From: Actinobacteria bacterium UBA7422
Lineage (GTDB): Bacteria > Actinomycetota > Actinomycetes > S36-B12
Assembly: GCA_002469525.1 (NCBI GenBank)
Contig: DKME01000010.1
Coordinates: 1-8,948 of the forward strand
Direction of reading: 5' to 3'
DNA: 8,948 nucleotides
Shown here: positions 1-6,616 of the stretch, piece by piece
Position numbering within the stretch: the first letter of the stretch is position 1
Layout of the letters: every line of letters begins with the position of its first letter
Made by a program: the position numbers and the translations under genes
The notes under the pieces: generated by a model
The model's database searches: none
Told to the model about the DNA's origin: nothing
Seen by the model: only the letters and a program-made list of their open reading frames with translations

Positions 1-120
1 GTGGTAACACGGAGCGAGTCGCGCGAAACAGCAAAAAACGCGTTGGCCCTAGGAAACTAGGCGTAACGGACGCTATTCACAAGCGAAGACCCCTCAAACT
101 CATACTTTGAGGGGTCTTCC
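1..120 (+). ncRNA. 3' part of a structured noncoding RNA, copy A (5' part outside the window)
   Basis: This segment matches the 3' half of a second copy at about 3778-3898. Shared elements in order are: a small hairpin with a GNRA loop (GTG-GTAA-CAC, 1-10), a GCGAG stretch, a CGCG/CGCG stem (20-25 with 39-42) around a loop holding AACAGCAA, the block GGCCCT.GGAAACTAG containing a GAAA-capped CCTAG/CTAGG hairpin (48-61), GGACGC, and the 85-119 hairpin. Where the copies differ, the helices are kept, and the loops are GNRA only on the + strand, which sets the direction. No protein-coding signal is seen. The 5' half lies left of the window. Identity unknown: I do not recognise RNase P, tmRNA, SRP RNA or a named riboswitch in it. 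Confidence 0.5.
85..119 (+). terminator. Perfect 14-bp hairpin closing RNA copy A
   Basis: Arms 85-98 and 106-119 pair perfectly around the 7-nt loop CTCATAC. Only a weak T-rich tail follows (TCTTCCGCATTTAT), so it is not a textbook intrinsic terminator, but its place at the end of a structured RNA fits termination or 3'-end protection. The core stem and loop are identical to the hairpin at 3861-3897. Confidence 0.6.
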
Positions 121-155
121 GCATTTATAGCCCACATTCGAGCCTTCATAGTCGC

Positions 156-165
156 TGACACGCCG
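156..165 (+). repeat. TGACACGCCG shared motif downstream of RNA copy A
   Basis: The 10-mer TGACACGCCG occurs here and at 3933-3942, starting 37 and 36 nt after the end of the matching hairpin. The DNA between hairpin and motif is only weakly similar. The equal spacing suggests that the duplicated unit extends past the hairpin to about this point. It could also be a protein-binding site or a chance match. Confidence 0.35.
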
Positions 166-239
166 CGATAGCTCCCCGAAGAAGTGAAATTTCTGGACAG
201 AAAAAATTCAATTCGGGCCTCTGGCGGCCCTTCAATCAA

Positions 240-245
240 TAAATT
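240..245 (+). promoter_or_regulatory. -10 element (TAAATT) for the 252 gene, leaderless layout
   Basis: TAAATT fits the TANNNT actinobacterial -10 consensus and is followed by exactly 6 nt (GAGTAC) before the ATG at 252, so transcription would start at or next to the start codon. No convincing Shine-Dalgarno sequence and no clear -35 box are visible. Four other genes in the window have the same spacing. Confidence 0.5.
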
Positions 246-251
246 GAGTAC

Positions 252-1328
252 ATGCGCAAACTCTTGATCACCTTGACCGCCGTAACTCTTCTTGGTGGCG
301 GCTTCGCCGCGCCAATCGCCGCCGATTCCTTTGTACTTCAAGGAGACCAGGACACCGGTCTCCTTGGCGTGAGCCCGTTCGCCATGAACGTCAGCGGAAC
401 AACTGACCGGGTGTTTTATAGCGGTGGACCGACCGGCGGGGGCTGGTCAATGTCGCTGTGCTCACCCGCGGGTAGTTGCACCGGCACCGCGCTACCGTTC
501 GGGTTCGGGACCGACTACACCCAGGTGACCCTAAATGACGGGAGCATGCGGGCCTACTTTGTTCAGCCTGGCGCTGGTGGATCCAAGTCAATTGCCACCG
601 CCAGCGTCACCTACGACGCCACGGGTACTCCGCAGTTAGGCGCCACAACCGATTTAGGAATCTCCTCTGCTCCCGAAGAACGCGCTTGGGGGGTACCTGA
701 CTCGGTTGTGTTATCTGATGGCCGCGTGCGCCTGTACTGGGTGGGCGGATCACAGGACGCTGGTGCATCGAAACCGACCGTAGTCAGCAAGAAAAAAATG
801 CTCTGCCTTGGAAAAAAACTGGGCAAGAAGCGAGTGGCGGCACTTTCCAATGGTGCTAAGCCCAATGCAAAAGACAAAAAGGCATTAAAAAGATGTAAGG
901 TGCCAAGCTCTATATTGAGCGCATCCCGTGGGAGCGCAGACGAAGTGATTCTGAGTACGACTTCCACAGACGCTTCGGGCACCACATTCGTTCAGGACCC
1001 CGGCTACCGATTCACCGGTGGTTACGTTGACTCCGACATCATTCAAGTTTCCGAAGGTAACTGGATCGCGCTCGTTTCTACCGGGCCTGGCGCACCACCT
1101 CAGCGACTGTACGCTGCAACGTCCACCGACGGACTCACCTGGAACGTTGAGACGAAGCCGCTCACGTCCAGCCGCGTGAATTCGCTCGACCCGACCGCAG
1201 TGCAAACAGGTGCAAATACTTGGCGGGTGTATTACTCGATCTCCCCTGTGGTCTCCCTTACCGCCTCCCCTGCAGCGGAACCATCTAATGACTATCGGAT
1301 CGTGGTGGGAAACCTGACACGTAAGTAA
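252..1328 (+). CDS. Secreted beta-propeller-like protein with a lysine-rich, two-cysteine insert
   Basis: The 358-residue product starts with an export signal: MRK, a hydrophobic stretch to about residue 20, and a likely cleavage near AAPIAA-D (about 24/25). The mature part has repeated beta-rich units with phrases such as DGSMRAYFVQP (97-106), DGRVRLYWVGG (156-166) and NTWRVYYS (322-329), plus one Asp-box-like STDGLTW (291-297), the look of sialidase/BNR or glycosidase-type propellers. I see no defined catalytic set, so enzyme activity is not claimed. Residues 174-216 form an abrupt insert very rich in lysine, with C185 and C215 near its ends and two A7 tracts in the DNA. C70 and C76 could form another disulfide. 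The ATG at 252 is chosen because it gives an intact signal peptide and sits 6 nt after a -10 element. Likely secreted or surface-bound; ligand unknown. Confidence 0.85.
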   Translation: MRKLLITLTAVTLLGGGFAAPIAADSFVLQGDQDTGLLGVSPFAMNVSGTTDRVFYSGGPTGGGWSMSLCSPAGSCTGTALPFGFGTDYTQVTLNDGSMRAYFVQPGAGGSKSIATASVTYDATGTPQLGATTDLGISSAPEERAWGVPDSVVLSDGRVRLYWVGGSQDAGASKPTVVSKKKMLCLGKKLGKKRVAALSNGAKPNAKDKKALKRCKVPSSILSASRGSADEVILSTTSTDASGTTFVQDPGYRFTGGYVDSDIIQVSEGNWIALVSTGPGAPPQRLYAATSTDGLTWNVETKPLTSSRVNSLDPTAVQTGANTWRVYYSISPVVSLTASPAAEPSNDYRIVVGNLTRK

Positions 1329-1433
1329 CCACTTGCCTTAATATGCCGATGATTCGCCTGGTGCCTCCGTCCCTCGCACGATCGCTAGCACTCATTCGTC
1401 CGCCTCTGCCTGCTGGTCGGGAACACATGACGA

Positions 1434-1463
1434 ATGGTTACGCGGAGTTATCCGCATAACCAT
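1434..1463. terminator. Hairpin between the convergent genes ending at 1328 and 1469
   Basis: Arms 1434-1446 and 1451-1463 form a 13-bp stem around the loop GTTA. The only mismatch on the + strand is C/A; on the - strand it becomes a G-U wobble, so the structure is slightly better for the - gene, whose stop codon lies 5 nt away. No strong U tract follows on either side. It probably ends the - transcript and may serve both. The rest of the 1329-1468 spacer shows no gene. Confidence 0.5.
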
Positions 1464-1468
1464 CGTGC

Positions 1469-3262
1469 CTAACTTGGACCTTGGCTGACGTAGATTTGAT
1501 CGCGATCGCGATCAATGAGGGACTGGGTCACGGCCTCCATTGTTACATTTGTGCGAGTGCCGTTCTTGCTCACAACGGTGGCGACCGGTGCAGCAGTTCG
1601 TGTCGCCTGAGAGTAGTCCACCTCGACGGTGGCTCCCGCTGGCACCTTGACTCCGACCGCCACCCAACTGGCTGTATTTGATGTTGTGCTTCCTGTTAGT
1701 TGCACGTTCCAGCGCAGGCTCTTCTTCGCAGTGCTCCAGAAGCGCACCTTGCTTTCTTCCCGATTCCAGTCTTGGTATGCAAAAGCCTTCTTCGGGAGTG
1801 CAAGGGGATGCCCGTTCACGTCGTAACTGGTCTTGGAGCCGTCATAGAGCTGTTGCATACGAGGAGAAGAGGGTTCACTCGACTGAAATTGCGCCTTGTT
1901 TTTGCCGACACCGAACACGAAAACTCCGGTTGTTGGGATTTCTTCCATCAAGAGATACTCCGACGCACCGTTACTCAATGTATAGATTTCCAGAGGTTGT
2001 GGCTTCGAGAGGTCTTGAGTTTGGATCACCACTCCAAATTCGACACCGGGATTGACCACAAGCAAAGGAACTGATTCTTGCTTCTCGGTGGGGGGATTAA
2101 GCAAACCCAATTGACGAAATTTGTCGCGAGAAAGTGGATCGCCGTTTATGTCCACAAGTCTCACGCTGTAGTCATCAGCATTGGCTGCCTCGAATGAACT
2201 AAATGCAACCAGCGTTCCCTGATCCTTACCCCGGCACACTGGGCATGGTTGCTTGTCCAAAGTTTCTTGCACTGGTATCAGTGCAATGGTGTCGCCTTCA
2301 GTGGTTTTCCAGGTGTAACTCGAGGCATTTGGATCTGTAGCCGAGGTATATATGTACTCATTGGTATTTGTATCGATCGTGACCGCGCGCGCCTGATTGG
2401 GAAAATTGTTGTCATAGACGGCAATGTCAAAAATGCCGTCGCCTCGATCTAAAACGGCATAAGGAGTGATTGCATGCCCGCCGATTTTCCCAAGGATGGC
2501 AAGGACATAAGGCACCTGGCCTGATGGTAGTTCTTCAATGAGCGTCTCGACCAGCTTAGTGGGTGATTGACCTTTAGCCACTTCAACGAGAATGTTTGAA
2601 TTCAAATACTGCGTGCCAAAAAGCCTGGTGATCGTCTGCACGGCCGGATTAGCCATTGGATTCATGGCGTTAATGCCAACACCTGAAGCACCAACCTGAT
2701 TTGCCGGTAGCTGACCGTTGTAAAGCGCAGCAGCAGCAGCAGCGAATCCGAAGCAGTGTCCGCCAAGACTGCCGGTTTCAATTGTTTGAGCCAATAATTC
2801 CGCACCGAGAATCAGATCGCAGTTGCCTGTGACTGGATCAATTTCCTTTGAGTTCCGGCACACACCATCACCCAACGTTCGGCGCAATGCCAATGCATTC
2901 AGTGTTTGCGGAGGTGTAACGGTGCCCTTACGGTACTCCTCGAGTGATATTCGAGTGGGGACTCCATACACAAGCTGGTTTTCAATAAAACTCTCAGGGC
3001 TTCCCCAGTTGGGGAGCGGAAAACCGTGCGGGTACGGCCTGAAACCTGAATCGGCAACCAATGTCCCCTGCGGGGTTCCGAGCCCAGCGCCTCCAAACAT
3101 TGAATATAATTCTGCGGAGGATGCAGGCCAGCCGCCGGGTGGGTTCCCTCCACTTGAGAGGTCGACGTCACTTGCACCAGCAGCGGAGCTAAACACGCCT
3201 GCGGTTGCGATTGTCAGAGTAGTTGCGAGTAACACGGACAGGTTTCGATTCCATTTTTTCAC
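1469..3262 (-). CDS. Secreted papain-like cysteine-peptidase-family protein (putative)
   Basis: The 597-residue product has a signal peptide (MKKWNRN, hydrophobic core about 8-22, AxA site before SD, cleavage about 30/31). The key block is GGHCFGFA (167-174, C170), then GGHAITPYAV (261-270, H263) and AVYDNNFP (281-288, D284 with N285). This order of Cys-Gly, His and Asp/Asn is that of papain/C39-like cysteine peptidases and related transglutaminase-like folds; the triad is inferred from motif order. C135 and C148 may form a disulfide, and CPVC (340-343) resembles a metal knuckle or redox pair. After about 345 the protein is beta-rich, with no membrane anchor or sortase signal. The GTG start is set by the signal peptide: an in-frame TAG lies four codons upstream, and a TAGACT -10 element ends 6 nt before the start. 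Peptidase, transglutaminase-like or inactive binding roles remain open. Confidence 0.9.
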   Translation of the reverse strand: MKKWNRNLSVLLATTLTIATAGVFSSAAGASDVDLSSGGNPPGGWPASSAELYSMFGGAGLGTPQGTLVADSGFRPYPHGFPLPNWGSPESFIENQLVYGVPTRISLEEYRKGTVTPPQTLNALALRRTLGDGVCRNSKEIDPVTGNCDLILGAELLAQTIETGSLGGHCFGFAAAAAALYNGQLPANQVGASGVGINAMNPMANPAVQTITRLFGTQYLNSNILVEVAKGQSPTKLVETLIEELPSGQVPYVLAILGKIGGHAITPYAVLDRGDGIFDIAVYDNNFPNQARAVTIDTNTNEYIYTSATDPNASSYTWKTTEGDTIALIPVQETLDKQPCPVCRGKDQGTLVAFSSFEAANADDYSVRLVDINGDPLSRDKFRQLGLLNPPTEKQESVPLLVVNPGVEFGVVIQTQDLSKPQPLEIYTLSNGASEYLLMEEIPTTGVFVFGVGKNKAQFQSSEPSSPRMQQLYDGSKTSYDVNGHPLALPKKAFAYQDWNREESKVRFWSTAKKSLRWNVQLTGSTTSNTASWVAVGVKVPAGATVEVDYSQATRTAAPVATVVSKNGTRTNVTMEAVTQSLIDRDRDQIYVSQGPS

Positions 3263-3268
3263 TACCTC

Positions 3269-3274
3269 AGTCTA
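3269..3274 (-). promoter_or_regulatory. -10 element (TAGACT) for the 3262 gene, leaderless layout
   Basis: On the - strand TAGACT is followed by GAGGTA and then the GTG start. GAGG could be read as a Shine-Dalgarno sequence, but it would be only 2 nt from the GTG, too close to work normally. A leaderless start is the better reading and matches the other 5' ends in the window. Confidence 0.5.
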
Positions 3275-3654
3275 GTAAAGGTGCACGTTTTCGCACCCGG
3301 TAAATAAGCGTGAAACTCATGAGCATGCGTGATTCCTGGCCACGTTCACATCCGCATGTGCTCAATGTCGACCACCGAAATGCCGCGAAGTTTGCCGGTG
3401 ATCAAAGCAAGGAAGTCACAGGACTGCGCAGCATCATGACATCGTCGGAGCACACGCTAAAGCACATGCCCTACATAGCGGTCGACGGTCATGAAGAACC
3501 GAATCAGCTGCAATCGACAGAATCATTGCGTACATTGTGCGACTAAAGCGACTGGTGTTACTCGTGTTACCTGTGATACATAATCAGAAAAAATAAATAA
3601 AATAATTTCCGAAAACGCTTGCGCGCCAATTTGCTTCGGGTGTAAAAATAGACC
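3275..3654. other. Gene-poor spacer with one doubtful 78-codon ORF and an inverted repeat
   Basis: Between the start of the secreted-peptidase gene and RNA copy B there is no recognisable gene. A GTG-started ORF of 78 codons (3310-3546, +) has no clear ribosome site, no TANNNT at 6 nt, and a product with no motif, signal or membrane segment; I treat it as unproven. An inverted repeat, GAGCATGCG (3321-3329) and CGCATGTGCTC (3353-3363), matches except for a 2-nt bulge. The part from 3578 to 3607 is strongly A/T-rich, suiting a promoter region for the downstream RNA. Confidence 0.4.
3619..3648 (+). promoter_or_regulatory. Possible promoter of RNA copy B
   Basis: TTGCGC (3619-3624) and TAAAAA (3643-3648) are separated by 18 nt, with TG directly before the second element. 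This resembles a -35/-10 pair and would start transcription near 3655. Both boxes are imperfect and the equivalent region of copy A is outside the window, so conservation cannot be tested here. Confidence 0.3.
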
Positions 3655-3898
3655 ACTGAGCAGCAATGCGAAGGTCAGGTAAGGAAACGAAAGCTGGTCC
3701 GGGGTAGATCCGGAGACACCACATGCTGGTGGGGTCGGCAGAGTAGATAAATCTGAGGTTGGAAGACAAGCCGGTCTGGTGGCAACATCAGGCGAGCATC
3801 GCGGAACAGCAAGGTACGCGAAGGCCCTGGGAAACTAGATGGTGGACGCACCAACCAAATGAAAGACCCCTCAAACTCATACTTTGAGGGGTCTTTCT
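3655..3898 (+). ncRNA. Structured noncoding RNA, copy B (apparently full length, about 245 nt)
   Basis: Helices readable by eye, in order: CAGC/GCTG (3661-3664 with 3693-3696), TCCGG/CCGGA (3698-3702 with 3710-3714), CACCA/TGGTG (3717-3721 with 3727-3731), and GGTTGG/CCAACC (3757-3762 with 3851-3856). The last encloses three hairpins: an 8-bp stem capped by GCAA (3774-3793), TCGCG/CGCGA around a loop with AACAGCAA (3799-3821), and CTGG/CTAG capped by GAAA (3827-3838). The 3861-3897 hairpin closes the transcript. The enclosed hairpins recur in copy A with different bases but kept pairing. It is transcribed convergently towards the transporter gene. The 5' end is a guess from a weak promoter. 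Family unknown; a riboswitch-like leader is unlikely because no gene follows on this strand before the convergent 3953-6610 gene. Confidence 0.55.
3861..3897. terminator. Perfect 15-bp hairpin closing RNA copy B, possibly shared with the transporter gene
   Basis: Arms 3861-3875 and 3883-3897 pair perfectly around the loop CTCATAC, followed on the + strand by TTAATGT after a stem ending TCTTTC. It lies 55 nt past the stop codon of the - strand transporter gene, so it can act from both sides. GGGGTC at 3731-3736 repeats part of the 3' arm and could pair instead with GACCCC at 3865-3870. Confidence 0.65.
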
Positions 3899-3932
3899 TA
3901 ATGTATCGGGGTTCATGCCCTCGAACGCACCG

Positions 3933-3942
3933 TGACACGCCG
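3933..3942 (+). repeat. TGACACGCCG shared motif downstream of RNA copy B
   Basis: This is the second occurrence of the 10-mer also found at 156-165, at nearly the same distance (36 nt) from the end of the matching hairpin. It lies in the 55-nt gap between that hairpin and the transporter stop codon. Confidence 0.35.
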
Positions 3943-3952
3943 GTGCACACAC

Positions 3953-6610
3953 TTACTCGAGGGTAATTTTTGGTAGCGCCTTGTCCAACCATTTCGGCAG
4001 CCACCAGTTGGCCTTGCCAAACAGGGTCATAATCGAAGGGACCAGTACGAGTCGCACGATGAATGCGTCGATTATTACCGAGGCTGCCAGGGCAACCCCA
4101 AAAAGCTTGATCGTGTCGTTCGGAGTTGGAACGAATGACAGGAATACACACGTCATGATTGTTGCCGCGATCACCACAACCTTGCCGCTACCCGCGAGCC
4201 CATCAAGTACTGCTTTGCGGTTGTCCTGGGATTGCTCCCACTCCTCTTTCATGCGGGAGACCAGGAAAACTTGGTAGTCCATTGAAAGTCCGAAAAGGAT
4301 TGCAAACACCATGACGGGTAGGAACGGCAAGATCGGACCCGTTCCGCTGACCCCGAGTATTGAATCCGCGAGTCCCCACTGGAATACGGCGACGGTCACA
4401 CCCATTGCCGCACCAAAACTCAGCAGACTAGTTATTGCTGCTGTCAACGGGATCAAGAATGAATGGAACAGCAAAGTCAATGCGAGGAAGCCCATGCCGA
4501 CAACGAGCAATAGGAACAGTGGAAGGACTTTTATCAGAACATCGGTAAAGTCTGTTGAGACGGCTTGGCTTCCGCCAACCAAAATTACTGTTCCGTCTTT
4601 TTTCTTTATTTCTTGAGCGGTTGTTGACCTGATTCGCTCAAGGAGTGTCCCTGTTGCTTCGTCCTGGGGTGAAGTCGTTGGCTGCACCAATACCGAAGTG
4701 ATCTTTCCTCCAGAACCAAATGTGTCCTTGTTCAATTCAACAAGTGGCAACATGTCAATACTCGGTAACGTGCTCTCAACACCTTTTGTCTTGTTTAGTG
4801 CGCGAATGGTTTCCTTGAGCGCTTCGAAGTCATTTTCTTTTTTGGTTTCCACCGCCACAAAGAATGGGCCACTCACGCCCGGGCCAAAACCCTCGGCGAG
4901 TAGGTCGTACCCGGTTCGCAGCGGTGTGCCTTCGGCCTGACTGCCGTCGTCGGGGAAACCCAGCTGCAGTGAGAGCGCTGGGACAGCTAGCCCGCCCACC
5001 AAGACAAGGCTGAGGATCAACGGGATAAGTGGCTTTCGTTGGATCAGGTGCGCAAATGAGCGCCAGCGCTTGGGGTTGTCCGGGGTAGTGACCGGGTCTT
5101 TACCCCAGGGTAGGCGCAGCTTGAAAGCTTTTGTTCCCAGCAAGCTCAGTAGCGCGGGGAGCATGAACAGTGCGGAGATCATGACCATGAGAACCGCGGC
5201 ACCCGCCGCGATCGCGAGACCATTGAAGAACTGAATCCCCAGAACAAACATGCCCAGCAGGGCCAGAATCACGGTGCTGCCAGCGAAGAGAACCGCGCGG
5301 CCGGCCGTTCCGACTGACTTGAGTGCCGCTTCTTTTGGTGCGAGTCCGTCTTGCAAACCTTGGCGGTAACGATTAGTGATGAACAGTGCGTAGTCGATTC
5401 CCACACCGAGTCCGATCATTGCTGCGAGTGTTGGCGCGAAACTTGCCACGGTCGTGAACTTGGCCACGACGAGCACCAGCAGTTGTCCTGCGACAAGACC
5501 GATCATTGCGACAAAAATGGGGAGTCCTGCAGCAACGACTGAACCGAAACCGATCAGGAGAATGACTATCGCGGCAAGGAGTCCGATTGCTTCGCTGTTA
5601 TCGCCTCCCGCTCCAGCTCCTTCAAGGATTGCGCCACTTGCGCCCACCTGCAGTGCTGGTGAGTTTGCCCTCTCAATCGTGTTTGTGATCCGAGTGGCCT
5701 CCGCAGGTGTCAACGTTGCCGAGTCAAATGTGACCGTGGAAAACGCGACTTCACCATTCGGTCCTATTGGACTCAGCGCAGCATCTGTTGCTTTCGCGGC
5801 GTCTTGCAGTGTGGTGACTTCGGTGTTGAATTCTTTTTCAAGTTTATTGAGTTCTCCCACTGCGCTCGGCAGAGCTTTAGCAATCGCTGCGAGTTCTTTC
5901 GGATCAGCCTTAGCCAATTCATCGCGGATATCACTGGGAATCTTGGCAAACTCCTGCAGACCACCAAGGGCTTGATCAACTTCCTCCAACTGCTTCTTGG
6001 TGAGTCCCGTACTGGCGCCTGCGACTGCTTGATCGACGCTGCGCAGGCCCGCAATTACGTCGGGTGGCAGTTGGGAGAGTTGAGCAATAGCCGGGAGCGC
6101 CTTGGCAACTTGTGCAAGATCTGAGCCATTCGCTTCGGCGATCGGCGCGATTTGAGCGAGAATGTTTGAGGCTTGATCGATTTCCTTGTTGGTGAGTCCG
6201 GTTACTTTTCGCAGCTCTTTATGGATCGTGTGCATGAGTGCTTTTTCAGCCGACACGTTGACCTTTGATGCACACTTGGTTCCAAAGTTATCTCCATACG
6301 GGTTGCTAACACACTTCACTTTGTTGAGTTTCGAGATTTCTTTCAAGACCGGTTCGACAGCTTTTATTGTGGCCTCGTCGGTGACTTTCCCTTGCGTGGG
6401 AGACCAAATCACTTTGATGCTGACGTCGTTGTTTTCACCAGCGTTCAGTTTCTCCAGCAGGTCCTGGGCCTTGGTCGACTGCGCTCCTGGCAGGGAGAAA
6501 CTGTCGTTGAACTTGGAATCCAAACTCGTGGCAAACACACCGAGCCCGACTATTACCAGCAGCCAAATAAGTAACGCGAGTTTTGGTCGGTGGATTGCAA
6601 ATCTACTCAC
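3953..6610 (-). CDS. MMPL-family RND transporter
   Basis: The 885-residue inner-membrane protein has the duplicated RND layout: one helix (about 11-29), a large extracellular domain (30-340), five helices (about 341-490), a cytoplasmic linker, then helix 7 (about 527-549), a second extracellular domain (550-690) and the last five helices (about 691-865). GVGIDYALFITNRYR (D406-Y407) and GLSMDYQVFLVSRMKEEW (D778-Y779) are the paired Asp-Tyr elements that relay protons in MmpL3-type transporters. The family exports lipids or hydrophobic compounds using proton motive force; the cargo here is unknown. The protein is longer than many MMPL members because of an alpha-helical insert at about 120-280 (phrases such as KKQLEEVDQALGGLQEFAK). 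C100 and C113 may pair. The GTG start lies 17 nt after the stop of the phosphatase gene and 6 nt after a -10 element, so it may be both co-transcribed and independently expressed. Confidence 0.96.
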   Translation of the reverse strand: MSRFAIHRPKLALLIWLLVIVGLGVFATSLDSKFNDSFSLPGAQSTKAQDLLEKLNAGENNDVSIKVIWSPTQGKVTDEATIKAVEPVLKEISKLNKVKCVSNPYGDNFGTKCASKVNVSAEKALMHTIHKELRKVTGLTNKEIDQASNILAQIAPIAEANGSDLAQVAKALPAIAQLSQLPPDVIAGLRSVDQAVAGASTGLTKKQLEEVDQALGGLQEFAKIPSDIRDELAKADPKELAAIAKALPSAVGELNKLEKEFNTEVTTLQDAAKATDAALSPIGPNGEVAFSTVTFDSATLTPAEATRITNTIERANSPALQVGASGAILEGAGAGGDNSEAIGLLAAIVILLIGFGSVVAAGLPIFVAMIGLVAGQLLVLVVAKFTTVASFAPTLAAMIGLGVGIDYALFITNRYRQGLQDGLAPKEAALKSVGTAGRAVLFAGSTVILALLGMFVLGIQFFNGLAIAAGAAVLMVMISALFMLPALLSLLGTKAFKLRLPWGKDPVTTPDNPKRWRSFAHLIQRKPLIPLILSLVLVGGLAVPALSLQLGFPDDGSQAEGTPLRTGYDLLAEGFGPGVSGPFFVAVETKKENDFEALKETIRALNKTKGVESTLPSIDMLPLVELNKDTFGSGGKITSVLVQPTTSPQDEATGTLLERIRSTTAQEIKKKDGTVILVGGSQAVSTDFTDVLIKVLPLFLLLVVGMGFLALTLLFHSFLIPLTAAITSLLSFGAAMGVTVAVFQWGLADSILGVSGTGPILPFLPVMVFAILFGLSMDYQVFLVSRMKEEWEQSQDNRKAVLDGLAGSGKVVVIAATIMTCVFLSFVPTPNDTIKLFGVALAASVIIDAFIVRLVLVPSIMTLFGKANWWLPKWLDKALPKITLE

Positions 6611-6616
6611 GTGACC

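Noticed and set aside
57..341. 94-codon - strand ORF across RNA copy A and the promoter of the 252 gene
   Set aside because: It covers the hairpin and the structured RNA; its short peptide match to a - strand frame near 3861-3897 comes only from the repeated hairpin DNA.
3261..3268. GAGG as Shine-Dalgarno site for the 3262 start
   Set aside because: It ends only 2 nt before the GTG; the TAGACT element 6 nt upstream gives a better leaderless explanation.
3310..3546. 78-codon + strand ORF in the gene-poor spacer
   Set aside because: No ribosome site, no -10 element at the usual 6 nt, no recognisable motif. Kept only as a remark in the spacer entry.
3655..3898. RNase P RNA, tmRNA, SRP RNA or cobalamin riboswitch as identity for the RNA pair
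   Set aside because: The hallmark sequences (GAGGAAAGTCCGGGC-type core, tRNA-like ends with a tag frame, GGAAGGAAGCAG-type loop, B12 box) could not be found.
3675..4151. 158-codon - strand ORF
   Set aside because: It overlaps the end of the transporter gene in another frame and then RNA copy B; no motif or start signal.
5454..5975. 173-codon + strand ORF antisense to the transporter
   Set aside because: It is the low-complexity antisense frame of an alanine-rich membrane protein gene with clear family motifs.
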